A stretch of 64,000 bases of DNA from Pseudothermotoga thermarum DSM 5069 (GCF_000217815.1 NC_015707.1:372001-436000); one strand, 5' to 3'. Shown: positions 7,926-18,990, counted from the stretch's first letter. Numbers and translations: made by a program. The notes: generated from the letters alone by a model not told the origin.

Positions 7926-8190
7926 TGACAAACTGTACGAACTTGTAACCGATGAAAACGAAGAGGAACTGATAGGAGTTTTAAACAGCATACAAAGTTC
8001 TTACGTGCAAATGAGGGTTAAAAACCCTGAGGCTTCTTGTGACGAAATATTGCTTGTTCTTTTGGCAAACGCCATGCTGAGCAACTCGAGAATGGAAAAA
8101 AAGGCATCACAACTTGTGGATAAAGTTCAAAGTGTTGTAGCTAAGTTTGGCAAGGGAAGAATGGAAAATGAGAGTAATAGGCTTGTTTGA
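7891..8190 (+). CDS. ZapA-like cell division protein
   Basis: The protein has 99 residues from ATG 7891. It begins KRTVRIKLDDKLYELVTDENEEEL, the beta-strand pattern of the ZapA head domain (a short V.I.G..Y.L...). Helices follow that can form the coiled-coil tail (SDEILLVLLANAMLS region). ZapA cross-links FtsZ filaments. The start lies inside the preceding coiled-coil gene and the end overlaps murI by 23 nt, so translation is probably coupled. The assignment rests on the pattern and on the coiled-coil neighbour. Confidence 0.65.
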   Translation: MPLKRTVRIKLDDKLYELVTDENEEELIGVLNSIQSSYVQMRVKNPEASCDEILLVLLANAMLSNSRMEKKASQLVDKVQSVVAKFGKGRMENESNRLV

Positions 8191-8944
8191 CTCGGGAGTT
8201 GGGGGATTATCTGTTTTAAAACACCTTATAGCCAAAGGCGTTGCAGAAGAATATGTTTATGTAGCGGATACTGCTCATGCACCTTATGGAACAAAGGATC
8301 AAAATACAATAGTAGATATTTGTGTTGAGATAGTCGATTTTCTAAAGTCGTTGGAAGTCGAAACAATTTTGGCAGCTTGTAATACAGCCGATATAAGTTT
8401 AAAGATTTCCCACATTGACTTTGACGTTCCCTACCTTGGTGTAACCGACGTTGAGTTTCCCAATTTAGAAAGTGTGGCGATTTGGGGTACAAAGGCTGCA
8501 ATCGAAAGCCATTTTCATAAAAAGATTTTTGAAACAAAGGGAACAAAGGTCATCCTTGAAATGCCTCTGCAAGAACTGGTAAAAATCGTGGAAGAAGGGC
8601 TTGAAGACAGCCAATTTGCCAAAGATTGCGTTGACAAAGCTGTGGATGAAGTTGTTAAGGCTGGCGTAGAGAATGTGGTGTTGGGATGCACGCATTTTTC
8701 TTTGATAGTCGATAAGCTAAGAAAAAGATATCCAAAGATCAACTTCGTTGATCCTGCAGAAATTTTGGCTGAAAGAATAGCCAAAGCTGTTTGCGGATTT
8801 AGTCATCCTAAGAAAATCACCTTTTACATCACAGGTGATGAAAAAGAATTTGAAATTAAACTGAAGAGGTACGAGCATTTGCTCCAAATTCCTTATACAA
8901 TAGTTGAGAAAACAGCAACTCAAGTGGGAGTCCATCATGGTTGA
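8168..8944 (+). CDS. murI: glutamate racemase
   Basis: MurI makes D-glutamate for peptidoglycan. The 258-residue protein has GLFDSGVGGLSVL at the N-terminus (Asp8, Ser9), the first catalytic cysteine Cys71 in AACNTAD, and the second in VLGCTHFSLI. YVADTAHAPYG is the usual substrate-loop motif. The start at 8168 is chosen because the family begins directly with the IGLFDSG strand. It overlaps the ZapA-like gene upstream and rapZ downstream by 8 nt. Its operon position links wall precursor supply with division proteins. Confidence 0.96.
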   Translation: MRVIGLFDSGVGGLSVLKHLIAKGVAEEYVYVADTAHAPYGTKDQNTIVDICVEIVDFLKSLEVETILAACNTADISLKISHIDFDVPYLGVTDVEFPNLESVAIWGTKAAIESHFHKKIFETKGTKVILEMPLQELVKIVEEGLEDSQFAKDCVDKAVDEVVKAGVENVVLGCTHFSLIVDKLRKRYPKINFVDPAEILAERIAKAVCGFSHPKKITFYITGDEKEFEIKLKRYEHLLQIPYTIVEKTATQVGVHHG

Positions 8945-9773
8945 AGTGGTTATCGTATCAGGTCTTTCTGGTGCAGGAAAAACAACTGCGCTAAAAGTTT
9001 TGGAAGACATGGGATATTTCTGCATAGATAATCTTCCACCGGTGCTTTTGAAAGATTTCATAACTCTTGTTTCAAATTCCACAGTTTCAAAAGTCGCTAT
9101 AACAATTGATGTAAGGAGCGCCAAGTTTGGTGAAAATTTGACGCAACTGCAGAAAGCATTAGAAATATACAAAGATTCCATCAAACTACTTTTCCTTGAA
9201 GCCTCTTTGGAAGAACTGATCAAAAGGTTTTCGTTCACAAGAAGACGTCACCCGTTGGAAGGTCAGTTAAGTCTTCGAGAAGCTATTTTGAAAGAGCAAG
9301 AGCTTTTAAGCGATATAAGACAACTGGCGACGGTTATAGATACCACAAATTTGGACACCAACGGTTTGAGAAAGGTTATCATCAGCATTCTTTCTGACAC
9401 AAAAACCTTTTTTGTGCGGATAAGAAGCTTTGGTTTCAAATACGGTGTGCCAACTGATACAGATTTCATCATAGATACAAGATTTTTGCCAAATCCTTTT
9501 TATGTTCGGGAACTCGCACATTTGGATGGTAGGGATGAAAAGATTCACAATTACTTTGAAAATTATCCCGAAGTTAAACAATTCATTCAACAAATTGTAC
9601 CTCCTTTGTTGCTTGCCGCTACTTTGTACAAAAAAGAGGGAAGACCAAGCATGACCATCTCCGTTGGTTGCACCGGTGGACGCCACAGATCGGTCTACGT
9701 TGCTGAAAAACTGGCAGAAAGTCTAAAAAAAGATTTTCAGGTGATAGTTGAACACCGGGATGTGGATAGATGA
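8937..9773 (+). CDS. rapZ: RapZ-type nucleotide-binding protein
   Basis: This 278-residue P-loop protein has Walker A GLSGAGKTT at residues 8-16. The C-terminal domain has the family motifs FGFKYGVPTDTDFIIDTRFLPNP (split over about 23 residues) and GCTGGRHRSVY. In enterobacteria RapZ is an RNase E adaptor for glmZ RNA. In bacteria without that system it binds nucleotides and its role is less clear. GGGAG precedes ATG 8937. It overlaps yvcK by 4 nt (ATGA). The rapZ-yvcK-whiA trio is a conserved order in Firmicutes and Thermotogota. Confidence 0.95.
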   Translation: MVEVVIVSGLSGAGKTTALKVLEDMGYFCIDNLPPVLLKDFITLVSNSTVSKVAITIDVRSAKFGENLTQLQKALEIYKDSIKLLFLEASLEELIKRFSFTRRRHPLEGQLSLREAILKEQELLSDIRQLATVIDTTNLDTNGLRKVIISILSDTKTFFVRIRSFGFKYGVPTDTDFIIDTRFLPNPFYVRELAHLDGRDEKIHNYFENYPEVKQFIQQIVPPLLLAATLYKKEGRPSMTISVGCTGGRHRSVYVAEKLAESLKKDFQVIVEHRDVDR

Positions 9774-10729
9774 AAGTCGTGGCGATAGGTGGCGGGACAG
9801 GTTTATCGGTGTTACTAAGAGGTTTAAAGAAATACGATTTGGATATTTCCGCACTCGTTGCTGTGACAGACGAGGGTGGAAGCTCTGGCCGTTTGAGATT
9901 TGAACTGGAAATCCCACCCCCTGGCGATGTGAGAAATAACATAATTGCGCTTGCCAACGATGAGGATTTGATGAGTCAAATTTTTGCTTACAGATTTGTT
10001 GACAACGGTTCTTTGCATCAACATACCGTGGGTAACATTATAATAGCTGCTCTGACGAAGATGAAAGGAAGTTTCAACGAGGCTGTGAAGTTGACTTGTA
10101 GAATACTTGCCATAAAAGGCAAGGTTATACCGATTTGTGATGATTTGATAAGACTTGTGGCAAAGTACGACGATGGATCACAAGTAGTAGGCGAGACCAA
10201 CATCACGAGGAAAAAAGGTAGGATAATTTCAATTCAGTTGGACAAACCTGCTAAAGCAAGCGAGGAAGCATTGATAGAATTATCGAATGCCGATCTCATT
10301 GTCCTTGGACCAGGAAGTTTGTACACAAGCGTAATAACCAACCTGTTGGTGGAAGGTGTAAAAGAGACAATCGCATTGAACAAAAGAGCAGTTAAAATAT
10401 ATGTTGCAAACATAATGACACAACCTGGAGAAACTCATGGATACACTGTTGAGGATCATGTGGCAGAGGTTGAAAGATATCTTGAAAAACCTTTGGATTT
10501 CGTAATAGTAAACAACGGCCAGCCACCCGCTGAAGTGCTTGAATCTTACTTGAAAGAAGGTGCTGAGCCAGTTAAAGTTTTGAGCAAACGCGAAAACTAT
10601 ATTTTCGCTGACCTAGTTCAAGTAATCCATGAGCCGAACGATCCTAGACCAAAGATAAGACACAACAGCGAGGCTTTAGCTAATATAATTGTTGAAATCG
10701 CAAAGAGGTGTTCGTGTGGTAAACAGTAG
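9770..10729 (+). CDS. yvcK: YvcK/MgfK family gluconeogenesis and morphology factor
   Basis: This 319-residue cytosolic protein starts with the dinucleotide-type loop AIGGGTGLSVLLRGL and continues with TDEGGSSGRLR, PPPGDVRNN and LGPGSLYTSV, all hallmarks of the YvcK/CofD-like family. Family members bind UDP-sugars and are needed for cell shape or growth on gluconeogenic carbon sources. Start and stop overlap both neighbours, which supports coupled translation in the rapZ-yvcK-whiA block. Confidence 0.95.
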   Translation: MKVVAIGGGTGLSVLLRGLKKYDLDISALVAVTDEGGSSGRLRFELEIPPPGDVRNNIIALANDEDLMSQIFAYRFVDNGSLHQHTVGNIIIAALTKMKGSFNEAVKLTCRILAIKGKVIPICDDLIRLVAKYDDGSQVVGETNITRKKGRIISIQLDKPAKASEEALIELSNADLIVLGPGSLYTSVITNLLVEGVKETIALNKRAVKIYVANIMTQPGETHGYTVEDHVAEVERYLEKPLDFVIVNNGQPPAEVLESYLKEGAEPVKVLSKRENYIFADLVQVIHEPNDPRPKIRHNSEALANIIVEIAKRCSCGKQ

Positions 10730-11648
10730 GTTTTCTGAAAATGTTCGTGAGGAACTTTGTTCTTTAGAAATTCAAACGCAGGATCAAGCCTGGTCAGAAA
10801 TCATTGGTTACGTCAAGTCTAAAGGTTTTCTTTTGATAAAAAACGAGGCAAAGTTTGTGGCAATATTTTTTCCATCCATAAAGGTCTCCCGAAGGTTCTT
10901 TAAACTCAGCAAATTACTCCCGAGCTTTGAGCATGAAACAGTTGTTGTACAACCTAAAAGATTGCGGAAACAAAGATACGTTGAGGTTCATCTTCCGCTG
11001 GAATGGTTTACTCAAAATAGCCCTGTTGATATTTTCAGTGAAACTTTGCCAGAAAAATTTTGCGAAGATCCATTTTTGTTTGGTTCATTTCTGCGCGGAT
11101 GCTATTTATCTGCAGGTTCGGTGGTTGACCCGCGGTTTGGTTACCATTTGGAACTAGTTTGTCAGACTAACACCATTTTGAAACAAGTTAGTGAAGTTTT
11201 AGAAAAGGTTTTTGCCATAAAATCCAAAGTTGTTCAGGCAAACAATTATTACAAACTTTTGATAAGACGTGCAGTTGATTTGATAGAGTTCTTGAATTTA
11301 ATAGGGGCAGTTGAGGCTGCTGCAAAGCTTGAACAAATCTTTCAAAAAAGGCTGATAGCATCTGATGTTAACAGAAGTATGAACTTTTTGTCTGCGAACG
11401 CTGATAGAATAAGTAAGAGTACCATAAAACAACTGAATGCTATAAAAATCATTGAGGAAACGATTGGTTTAGAATCAATTGACGAGGAACTTTCAAAATT
11501 GGCAAGATTGAGGATGAAAAACACCGAATTGAGTCTTCGTGAACTAGGAGAATTGATGCAACCGAGAATGACTAAATCGATGGTTTTCAACAGAATGAAG
11601 AAAATCATGCGTATAGCTGAGGAAATTGAGAGGGGTAAGGAAAGTTGA
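10716..11648 (+). CDS. whiA: WhiA family DNA-binding protein
   Basis: The protein has 310 residues from the GTG at 10716, which has AAAGAGGTG upstream and overlaps yvcK by 14 nt. The N-terminal part has the WhiA LAGLIDADG-like fold ([20 protein letters not shown], then YHLELVC). The C-terminal helix-turn-helix region includes [17 protein letters not shown]. WhiA proteins act in sporulation in actinomycetes and in division or chromosome segregation elsewhere. The catalytic acidic residues of homing endonucleases are lost in the family. Confidence 0.94.
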   Translation: MVNSRFSENVREELCSLEIQTQDQAWSEIIGYVKSKGFLLIKNEAKFVAIFFPSIKVSRRFFKLSKLLPSFEHETVVVQPKRLRKQRYVEVHLPLEWFTQNSPVDIFSETLPEKFCEDPFLFGSFLRGCYLSAGSVVDPRFGYHLELVCQTNTILKQVSEVLEKVFAIKSKVVQANNYYKLLIRRAVDLIEFLNLIGAVEAAAKLEQIFQKRLIASDVNRSMNFLSANADRISKSTIKQLNAIKIIEETIGLESIDEELSKLARLRMKNTELSLRELGELMQPRMTKSMVFNRMKKIMRIAEEIERGKES

Positions 11649-12154
11649 AATGCCCTTTTTGTGGTGCTTTGGAAACAAGGGTTCTTGATTCAAGACCGAC
11701 TTTGGATGGAACGGCGATACGCAGAAGGAGAGAATGCATTGAATGTGGTGGACGTTTTACCACTTATGAGAGATACGAATCTTTACCAATAGTGGTTGTA
11801 AAAAAGGATGGTCGAAGAGAGGCCTTTGATCGAAAGAAAATACTCAATGGTTTGTTAAAAGCTTGTGAAAAAAGACCTGTTCCATACGAGGCTCTGGAAA
11901 AAATCGTGGAGGAGGTAGAGCTTGCAATTCAAAGGCAAGGCAATGCTGAAGTACAATCTAAATACATCGGTGAGCTTGTAATGGAAAAGTTAAAACAACT
12001 TGATCAAGTAGCTTATGTCAGATTTGCGTCAGTTTACAAAGATTTTCGCGAAATAGACCAATTTTTGGAGATAGTAAAGGAATTGAAAAAAGATCAGGAG
12101 GTGCGAGAAGGTGGCGAAAAAAAGCACGGTTTACCTAACCAAGGAGGGTTATGA
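11645..12154 (+). CDS. nrdR: ribonucleotide reductase regulator NrdR
   Basis: NrdR represses ribonucleotide reductase genes in response to dATP/ATP. The 169-residue protein has a zinc ribbon (CPFC near residues 3-6, CIECGGRF near 31) and an ATP-cone domain ([16 protein letters not shown]). The start is a TTG that overlaps the whiA stop. The C-terminus runs 44 nt into greA and is poorly conserved there. No nrd gene or paired NrdR box is in the window, so its targets lie elsewhere. Confidence 0.96.
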   Translation: MKCPFCGALETRVLDSRPTLDGTAIRRRRECIECGGRFTTYERYESLPIVVVKKDGRREAFDRKKILNGLLKACEKRPVPYEALEKIVEEVELAIQRQGNAEVQSKYIGELVMEKLKQLDQVAYVRFASVYKDFREIDQFLEIVKELKKDQEVREGGEKKHGLPNQGGL

Positions 12155-12587
12155 AAAACTCAAAGCCGAACTTAACGAACTTAAGGAGAAGTTGATGTAC
12201 GAAATATCCCAAAGAATAAAGGAAGCGAGAGAACTTGGAGACCTTTCAGAGAACACCGAGTACGACGAAGCGAAGAACGAGCAAGGAAGAATCGGAAGCA
12301 GGATTGCTGAGCTTGAGGAAATACTAAACAACGCTGAAATCATTGAAAATCGTGATAACAGCGTTATATCTGTTGGTTCCACGGTGATTATAAGAAATGT
12401 GACTACAGGAGAGGAGAAGAGAATCAAATTGGTAAGCCCGCAGGAAGCAGATATTTTCAACTTCAAAATAAGCGTTGATTCTCCTGTTGGAAGGGCTTTG
12501 CTCGACAAAAAGGTTGGAGACGTTGTTCGCGTGAAAACCAACGCTGGTTTGGTAAAATACGAAATCTTGGGAATAGAAATAGACTAA
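12111..12587 (+). CDS. greA: transcription elongation factor GreA
   Basis: GreA rescues backtracked RNA polymerase by stimulating transcript cleavage. The 158 residues show the N-terminal coiled coil with the tip acidic motif [12 protein letters not shown] and the C-terminal FKBP-like domain ending in [12 protein letters not shown]. The GTG start at 12111 lies within nrdR and has AGGAGGTG upstream. It stands directly before lysS, a pairing seen in many bacteria. Confidence 0.97.
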   Translation: MAKKSTVYLTKEGYEKLKAELNELKEKLMYEISQRIKEARELGDLSENTEYDEAKNEQGRIGSRIAELEEILNNAEIIENRDNSVISVGSTVIIRNVTTGEEKRIKLVSPQEADIFNFKISVDSPVGRALLDKKVGDVVRVKTNAGLVKYEILGIEID

Positions 12588-12606
12588 ATCACAAAGAGGT
12601 GATTCC

Positions 12607-14091
12607 GTGCTAGACGAAGTTCGAAAACAAAGATCTGACGAAGTAAAAAGTCTTCGAGAGCTTGGAATAGAACCTTATCCTTACAAGTTTGAAAAAACCC
12701 ACTCAGCGCAGGATGTAAAAAAGCAGTTTGATCATGTAAAACCTGGAGAGCTGGCAGAGGGATCTGAGGTTTCGATAGCCGGTAGGATAATGTCCATCAG
12801 AAACCACGGAAAATCGTCTTTTTTCACGCTCAGAGATTTCACTGGTAGAATTCAGGCTTACATAAGGAGCAACGATGTTGGAGTAGATATGTACAAAATT
12901 TTTGAAGAGTACGTAAAGATCGGAGACATCTTAGGAGTAAAGGGTCCGGTTTTTCGGAGTAAAACAAGTGAAATAACTGTTCTTGTGAAGGAGTTTAAGA
13001 TACTTTGCAAAAGTCGAAGACCTCTGCCTGAAAAATGGCACGGATTGAAAGATAAGGAAATAGCTTACAGGCAAAGGTACGTCGATATGATAGCCAACGA
13101 TGAGACGCTCGCTAGGTTCAAAATAAGGTACGAAGCCATCAGATTCATTAGGGAATTTTTGACAAAACGTGGTTTTGTGGAAGTTGAAACACCCATTTTG
13201 AATTACATTCCAAGTGGTGCAAGTGCAAAGCCTTTTATCACTCGTTCTGAAGCTTTGGATTGTGAGTTGTACCTTCGCATAGCTCCAGAGCTTTATTTGA
13301 AGCGCTACATAGTTGGTGGATTTGAAAAGGTTTTTGAACTTGGGAAAAACTTCAGAAACGAAGGCATTTCCTACAAACATAGTCCAGAATTTACTTCGAT
13401 AGAGATATACCAAGCTTATGCGGATTACCATGATATGATGGAATTAACTGAATCCATGATTTCAGAGCTTGTTTACCACCTGTTTGGTAAGTACACAGTG
13501 ACTTATCAGGGAATAGAGCTGGACTTCAGACCACCTTGGAGAAGGATAAGGATGAGAGATTTCATAAAATCCAAGCTCAACGTTGACATACTTGAAGATT
13601 CCGATGAGACAATGAGGAAAGTATTACAAAACCACGGTGTGGATACTTCAGGTCTTTCAAGGGCAAAAATGATCGAAAAGCTTTGGGATCTTGTTGAAAG
13701 CGAAGTTGTTCAGCCTACTTTCGTCATGGATTATCCTGTTGAAATTTCGCCTTTGGCAAAACGTCACAGGGAAGATCCCAGACTAACCGAAAGGTTTGAA
13801 CCAATAGTTTGCGGTATGGAGCTTGGGAATGCCTTTAGTGAGTTAAACGATCCTGACGATCAATTTCAAAGATTTTTAGAGCAAGCAAAGTTAAGGGAAG
13901 CAGGAGACGAAGAAGCGCACAGAATGGATTTGGATTTCATAAGAGCCCTGGAATACGGAATGCCCCCAACAGGTGGTCTTGGGATTGGTATCGACAGATT
14001 GATGATGATTTTAACTGATTCACCTTCAATACGCGATGTAATTGCATTTCCTCTTGTCAGCTTTAAGGATAAATATGAAGACGAATTTTGA
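12607..14091 (+). CDS. lysS: lysyl-tRNA synthetase, class II
   Basis: LysS charges tRNA-Lys. The 494-residue protein has the N-terminal OB-fold anticodon-binding domain ([20 protein letters not shown]). Class II motifs follow: motif 2 [14 protein letters not shown] with ENK-type context, and motif 3 [12 protein letters not shown]. The GTG start has AAAGAGGTGATT before it. A 19-nt gap separates it from greA, and the SurA-like gene follows after 15 nt. Confidence 0.97.
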   Translation: MLDEVRKQRSDEVKSLRELGIEPYPYKFEKTHSAQDVKKQFDHVKPGELAEGSEVSIAGRIMSIRNHGKSSFFTLRDFTGRIQAYIRSNDVGVDMYKIFEEYVKIGDILGVKGPVFRSKTSEITVLVKEFKILCKSRRPLPEKWHGLKDKEIAYRQRYVDMIANDETLARFKIRYEAIRFIREFLTKRGFVEVETPILNYIPSGASAKPFITRSEALDCELYLRIAPELYLKRYIVGGFEKVFELGKNFRNEGISYKHSPEFTSIEIYQAYADYHDMMELTESMISELVYHLFGKYTVTYQGIELDFRPPWRRIRMRDFIKSKLNVDILEDSDETMRKVLQNHGVDTSGLSRAKMIEKLWDLVESEVVQPTFVMDYPVEISPLAKRHREDPRLTERFEPIVCGMELGNAFSELNDPDDQFQRFLEQAKLREAGDEEAHRMDLDFIRALEYGMPPTGGLGIGIDRLMMILTDSPSIRDVIAFPLVSFKDKYEDEF

Positions 14092-14106
14092 AAGGAGTGC
14101 TAGCGA

Positions 14107-15711
14107 ATGAGGCGGTGGATAAAAAAGTGGCAAAAAGTGATAGTTTGGGGGCTTGCTATAGCCTTTATTGCTGGTATAGCGTTTTGGTCGGTTGGAACAT
14201 ACATTGCTGGTAGAGCCAAAGCTAACCAAGAAAATCTGTCTGAAGAAGTTGTTGGGTACCTTGAAGTAAAAGGACAGCAGGTCAAAGACAAAGATTTGCA
14301 GGTTACTTATCGGCAACTTGAACAAGAATATCAAAATTTGTTGATGTTCTACGGCTGGCAGAATTTTGATCCTTTGTTCGATGAGCCGGCTCAGAAAGCC
14401 CTTCTTCTTGAAAATATTCTTAAGGAAAATGTGGTCATTTATTATGCAAAGCAAGAAAAGCTTTTTCCATCCAACAAAGAAATATCTTCAAAACTAGCTG
14501 AATACAAAAAACAAATAGAAAGCAACGAGTCTTTGCTCAAGTATGTTAAGACCTACTACGGTTCTGTTGACAACTATCTAGACAAAGTTATTAAACCAGA
14601 CGTTTTAAGGACCATGGCGGTTGAGAAAGTCAGAGACAAGGTGGCAAAAGTAAGCGAAGAGGATATGAAAAAGTACTTCGAGGAAAATATGAATCAGATA
14701 AAGAGAAAATATGATAAAGTCGATGCATCATATGTTAATTTCGAAGATAAAACTGCCGCAGAAAAGTTTTTGGCTGAAGCGCAAAATGTTGGTTTTGACC
14801 AAGCCGCTACGAATTTGAACTTGCAACCTCAAATTTTCTCCGGACTCACTAGAGGATTATTCGAAGAAGAATATGAAAATCAAATTTTTTCCGCAAAAGA
14901 AGGGGAAATCGTTGGTCCGATACCGTTTGCAAGCACATTTTATGTTTTCAAAATCAACAAAAGTTTCGTTATAAATAATTTTGATTCTTTCAAAAATTCC
15001 GATGGATATCTTTCTGAAATGAATTCCTTGCAATCTGAAAGATTTCAAAACTGGTATGATAGCTACGTAAGCGAAAATGAAATAAAATTAGTCATTAAAG
15101 ATGAGGTTTACAACGTTTGGTCTAAGATTAACAAAGTGTCGCGGTTTGAGGATCTTGTGGAGATATATCAATCGCTTGTCAAAAAATTGTTCGCTGAAGA
15201 CGGTTCACTTCTACCGGATGTTCCAGATACCATGAAAAGTGCCTTTTTAGCTTTGTTGGACAAAGTTAGAACTTTTGCAAACGATGATGAGATCAACTCT
15301 TTGGGCCCAATCAAAGATCAAGAGAAAAAAGTGGTAGAGTATCTGTACAATTTCTATCCTTCTTTACTTCGTGTTGCGCAGGCAATGTACAGAGTAAACC
15401 CAGACAACGTTGATGCAAAGTACAATTACTTCTCTCTTCTTTATTCTCAAATTAAACCATATCTTTTGCCAGATTACGTTCCATACATTTTGCAAACGAT
15501 ATTGGAACTAGAAGTTGGTCTTGAAAGTATCGCCAGAAATGAAGATGCTCCAAAAGAATACAGAACAACGGCGTTTTACAACCTTTATGACTTGACAAAA
15601 TCCATAGGCGATAAAACCAGTGCCAAGTTTTATCTTAACGAACTTAGAAAGTTAGATCCAAACTACATTGATTTTGATTCGGCATTGCAAGAATTGGAAA
15701 GCGGGCAATGA
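14107..15711 (+). CDS. membrane-anchored SurA/PpiC-like chaperone
   Basis: The protein has 534 residues. One N-terminal membrane segment (VIVWGLAIAFIAGIAFW) anchors a large extracytoplasmic part. Residues about 50-210 are the helical SurA-N chaperone pattern (LLENILKENVVIYYAKQEKL, VSEEDMKKYFEEN). The middle part resembles a parvulin PPIase domain, but the usual catalytic His and core motifs are not obvious, so it may be a chaperone without isomerase activity. The C-terminal third is helical and TPR-like. As last gene of the operon it is followed by a strong terminator. Confidence 0.8.
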   Translation: MRRWIKKWQKVIVWGLAIAFIAGIAFWSVGTYIAGRAKANQENLSEEVVGYLEVKGQQVKDKDLQVTYRQLEQEYQNLLMFYGWQNFDPLFDEPAQKALLLENILKENVVIYYAKQEKLFPSNKEISSKLAEYKKQIESNESLLKYVKTYYGSVDNYLDKVIKPDVLRTMAVEKVRDKVAKVSEEDMKKYFEENMNQIKRKYDKVDASYVNFEDKTAAEKFLAEAQNVGFDQAATNLNLQPQIFSGLTRGLFEEEYENQIFSAKEGEIVGPIPFASTFYVFKINKSFVINNFDSFKNSDGYLSEMNSLQSERFQNWYDSYVSENEIKLVIKDEVYNVWSKINKVSRFEDLVEIYQSLVKKLFAEDGSLLPDVPDTMKSAFLALLDKVRTFANDDEINSLGPIKDQEKKVVEYLYNFYPSLLRVAQAMYRVNPDNVDAKYNYFSLLYSQIKPYLLPDYVPYILQTILELEVGLESIARNEDAPKEYRTTAFYNLYDLTKSIGDKTSAKFYLNELRKLDPNYIDFDSALQELESGQ

Positions 15712-15725
15712 TGCCCGCTTTTTTC
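15700..15725. terminator. bidirectional intrinsic terminator
   Basis: AGCGGGCA and TGCCCGCT form an 8-bp perfect stem with an ATGA loop, followed by TTTTTT. It ends the housekeeping operon and, read from the other strand, may also end the threonine operon, whose last stop codon touches it. Confidence 0.9.
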
Positions 15726-16617
15726 ATAATGCGGTTATTCCTTCACAGCATATGCCCAAAATTTTATAATTTGCTTTGATACCTTTGCTTTCGAAAACTT
15801 TTACCATGAATTCTGCTGCTTTTTTTGCGCCTTCCTCACTTTTGACAAATCCGGCTACGCTCGGTCCTGCCCCGCTTAAAAAGCAACATAACATGCCTGC
15901 AGACTGAGCATTTTCTATTATTTCTTCCATTCCCGACACAAGTTTTTTTCTGTACGGTTGATGTATGAAATCTTGAGTTGCAATTTGAAGCATGGAAAAA
16001 TCTTTAGATACCAAACTTGCCACAAGCAATGCCACTCTACTGATATTTGATGTAGCGTCTTTCAAATGTATCATTTTTGGGATAATTTCTCGAGCTTTTT
16101 CCGTCTGTAATTCAAACTCAGGTATTGTTACAACAACTTTCAGTTCGTCTGGTGGGAGCAGCTTTTTGAAGAAGATCTTATCATCGTAGACTGCGGAAAT
16201 CGTGATTCCACCGACCAAAGCAGCCACAACGTTGTCAGGATGTCCTTCCATTTCCACCGCCAACTTTAATATCTCTTCTTCCTTCAAAGGCTTGCCAAGC
16301 AACATGTTCGCTGCAACCATTCCTCCTACAATTGCTGCGGCACTGCTTCCTAATCCCCTTGCAAGCGGTATGTTGTTCGTCATTTTTATGCTTACCCCAC
16401 CTTTATAGCCCGCTTTTTCAAAAATTATTTTTGCGGCTTTGAAAACAAGGTTGTCTTCTTTTCGTGAAATCGATTTAGAACCTTCACCAGAAACTTCTAT
16501 GCTTAAAGTGTCAGAAAAATCCATTTCGATGAAATTGTAAAGTGTCACGGCCATCCCAATACAATCAAACCCAGGGCCAAGATTGGCTATGGTTGCTGGA
16601 ATTTTCACCCTGACCAA
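15724..16617 (-). CDS. thrB: homoserine kinase
   Basis: ThrB phosphorylates L-homoserine to O-phosphohomoserine. The 297-residue GHMP kinase starts VKIPATIANLGPGFDCIGMA and has the ATP loop PLARGLGSSAAAIVGG. The C-terminal GAGPSVAGF loop is intact. It is the last gene of hom-thrC-thrB, 6 nt after thrC, and is controlled by the attenuator at 19.0 kb. Confidence 0.97.
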   Translation of the reverse strand: MVRVKIPATIANLGPGFDCIGMAVTLYNFIEMDFSDTLSIEVSGEGSKSISRKEDNLVFKAAKIIFEKAGYKGGVSIKMTNNIPLARGLGSSAAAIVGGMVAANMLLGKPLKEEEILKLAVEMEGHPDNVVAALVGGITISAVYDDKIFFKKLLPPDELKVVVTIPEFELQTEKAREIIPKMIHLKDATSNISRVALLVASLVSKDFSMLQIATQDFIHQPYRKKLVSGMEEIIENAQSAGMLCCFLSGAGPSVAGFVKSEEGAKKAAEFMVKVFESKGIKANYKILGICCEGITAL

Positions 16618-16623
16618 ATCCTA

Positions 16624-17685
16624 TCACTCCCCATCGTATATGGCTTTTTCCAAGGCTTTGATTTCTGGAGGTATCACAACTGGTGATATTCCAATTTTCA
16701 TGGCAGTATCGGGATCTTTCAAACCATGACCTGTTAAAACACAAACGACCTTGGAATTTTTTTGAAAGTATCCCTTGTTGAAGTACTTTATAACACCTGC
16801 AACTGATGCGGCTGAAGCTGGTTCGACAAAGATGCCTTCTTTCTTCGCTAAAAGTTGATAAGCTTGAAGGATTTCTTCATCCGTCACCTTGTCAACAAGC
16901 CCACAGGATTCTTGAACTGCGTTGACAGCGGATTTCCAGCTAGCAGGATTACCTATTCTTATGGCTGTCGCTATTGTTTTTGGGTTTTCAATTATCCTTC
17001 CTTCCACTATAGGCGCAGCACCAGCAGCTTGAAAACCAAGCATTTTTGGAAGTTTTGAAATTTTTCCAATGGAAAAATACTCTTTGAACCCTTTCCAATA
17101 AGCGGTTATGTTTCCTGCATTACCAACGGGTATGGCAAGGTAATCAGGGGCGTCTAAAAATTCATCGCATATTTCAAACGCAGCAGTTTTTTGTCCCTCT
17201 ATTCTGTTAGGGTTTATCGAGTTAACGACAGTTACTGGAAATTTCTCTGAAAATTCTCTAACCAGTTTCAAAGCGTCGTCGAAATTTCCTTCCACGGCAA
17301 TTACTTTTGCTCCGTAAGCAATCGCTTGTGCAAGCTTACCGATTGCAACGGCATCTTTTGGTATCAAAACTGCGCATTTCAGCCCAGCACGTGCAGCATA
17401 AGCAGCTGCAGAAGCAGCTGTGTTACCAGTTGAAGCGCAAATCACAGCTGTTGCACCGTTTTCCACCGCGACTGATATTGCCACTGTCATCCCCCTGTCT
17501 TTGAACGAACCTGTTGGATTCATTCCTTCGTATTTCAGATACAGTTCAAAGCTCAAACCAAGATGTTTTTCCAAGTTAGAAGCCCTGATAAGAGGAGTAT
17601 TTCCTTCTTTTAGCGTCACTATACTTTCTCTTTTCTTAACTGGTAAAAAATCAAAGTATCTGTCAATAACACCCAAGTACGCCAT
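16624..17685 (-). CDS. thrC: threonine synthase
   Basis: ThrC converts O-phosphohomoserine to threonine with PLP. The 353-residue protein is the short form. The PLP lysine is in [11 protein letters not shown], and the phosphate-binding loop is [18 protein letters not shown]. The ATG at 17685 is chosen, because AAGGGGG lies 8 nt upstream within the end of hom, while the longer frame to 17703 would start with a TTG lacking a ribosome site. Confidence 0.96.
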   Translation of the reverse strand: MAYLGVIDRYFDFLPVKKRESIVTLKEGNTPLIRASNLEKHLGLSFELYLKYEGMNPTGSFKDRGMTVAISVAVENGATAVICASTGNTAASAAAYAARAGLKCAVLIPKDAVAIGKLAQAIAYGAKVIAVEGNFDDALKLVREFSEKFPVTVVNSINPNRIEGQKTAAFEICDEFLDAPDYLAIPVGNAGNITAYWKGFKEYFSIGKISKLPKMLGFQAAGAAPIVEGRIIENPKTIATAIRIGNPASWKSAVNAVQESCGLVDKVTDEEILQAYQLLAKKEGIFVEPASAASVAGVIKYFNKGYFQKNSKVVCVLTGHGLKDPDTAMKIGISPVVIPPEIKALEKAIYDGE

Positions 17686-17686
17686 T

Positions 17687-18955
17687 TTAACTGCCCCCTT
17701 CAACTTTTATTACAGAATCAACACTTTTAACCACATCGAGTTTTTCAATTTCCAAAACAGCGTTCTTAAGGTTCCCAAAAGTTGTTTTATGAGTTAATAT
17801 AACTATTTCTGCCATCTCATTTTTGACATCCTTTTGAACAACGGTATGAATACTTATGTCGTTCTTTCCAAAAACAGCACTGATTTTTGCAAGAACTCCT
17901 GACTTGTCAATCGCTTTAAGGCGGATGTAGAAATCACTTTTACATGTCCAAACGTCGACGACGTTTATATCACAATTGACAAAGTTGTATTCGCAATTTT
18001 TTCCACTGGCTGCTTCCATAATGTCGGCCACCACGGCACTCGCCGTTGCCATTTTTCCAGCTCCTTGACCAAAAAACATCACCTCGCCTACGGCATCTCC
18101 TTCTACAAGTACCGCGTTGTAGACTCCTCGAACAGAACTTAAAGGATGGTTTTGATTGATCATGGTTGGGCAAACCATGATTTCGATATCATTATCTGAA
18201 ACCTTTCGAGCTGAAGCAATTAGTTTTATCACATATCCAAGCTCTGCGGCATACTTTATATCTTCAATTCCAATTTTTTCAATACCTTCTGTGTAAACCT
18301 TATCTGGCGTTATCCATGTGTTGAAAGCTATCGAAGAGAGTATGGATATTTTCCTTGCAGCATCAAAACCCTTCACATCGGCAGAGGGATTACTCTCAGC
18401 ATACCCGAGTTTTTGTGCTTCAAAGAGAGCCTCTTGAAAAGTTTTTTTGTTTTCTTGCATTTGGGTTAAAATGTAATTGGTGGTTCCATTGAGTATGCCT
18501 TGAATTTTGATGATTCTATTGGCGGCAAGACAACGCTTCATTGGACGTATTATCGGTATTCCACCTGCAACGCTTGCTTCAAAAAGAAAAGCCACGTTCT
18601 GCTGTTTGGCAATCTCAAGAAGTTCTTTTCCATATTTTGAAACAACTTCTTTGTTTGCTGTGATAACATGCTTTCCTTTCTTTAAGGCCTTTTCAATATA
18701 AGTTTTAGCTGGTTCTTCTCCACCAATTAGTTCCACAACAACTTTGATTTCTGGATCGTTCAAAATCTCGTCAGCGTTAAAAACTATTTTTCCTTTTGCA
18801 TAATCTGGCCTTTGTTTGGAAGGATTCCGAACTAGTATTTTTTCCACCACAATTTCTTTGCCAAGTTTTTTAGTTATGATAGAACGGTCCTTTTCAAGAA
18901 GTTCCACAACACCAGAACCAACAGTACCAAGGCCAAGTATTCCAACTTTTATCAT
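17687..18955 (-). CDS. hom: homoserine dehydrogenase with C-terminal ACT domain
   Basis: Hom reduces aspartate semialdehyde to homoserine. The 422-residue protein has the Rossmann loop [13 protein letters not shown], the catalytic region with [14 protein letters not shown] and GGIPIIRP, and a C-terminal ACT domain ([20 protein letters not shown]) expected to bind threonine for feedback inhibition. It has no aspartokinase fusion. AGGGAGGAGG precedes the ATG. It is the first structural gene behind the Thr leader. Confidence 0.97.
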   Translation of the reverse strand: MIKVGILGLGTVGSGVVELLEKDRSIITKKLGKEIVVEKILVRNPSKQRPDYAKGKIVFNADEILNDPEIKVVVELIGGEEPAKTYIEKALKKGKHVITANKEVVSKYGKELLEIAKQQNVAFLFEASVAGGIPIIRPMKRCLAANRIIKIQGILNGTTNYILTQMQENKKTFQEALFEAQKLGYAESNPSADVKGFDAARKISILSSIAFNTWITPDKVYTEGIEKIGIEDIKYAAELGYVIKLIASARKVSDNDIEIMVCPTMINQNHPLSSVRGVYNAVLVEGDAVGEVMFFGQGAGKMATASAVVADIMEAASGKNCEYNFVNCDINVVDVWTCKSDFYIRLKAIDKSGVLAKISAVFGKNDISIHTVVQKDVKNEMAEIVILTHKTTFGNLKNAVLEIEKLDVVKSVDSVIKVEGGS

Positions 18956-18990
18956 CTCTCCTCCTCCCTTCTGTGTTTGTGTTTATTCAT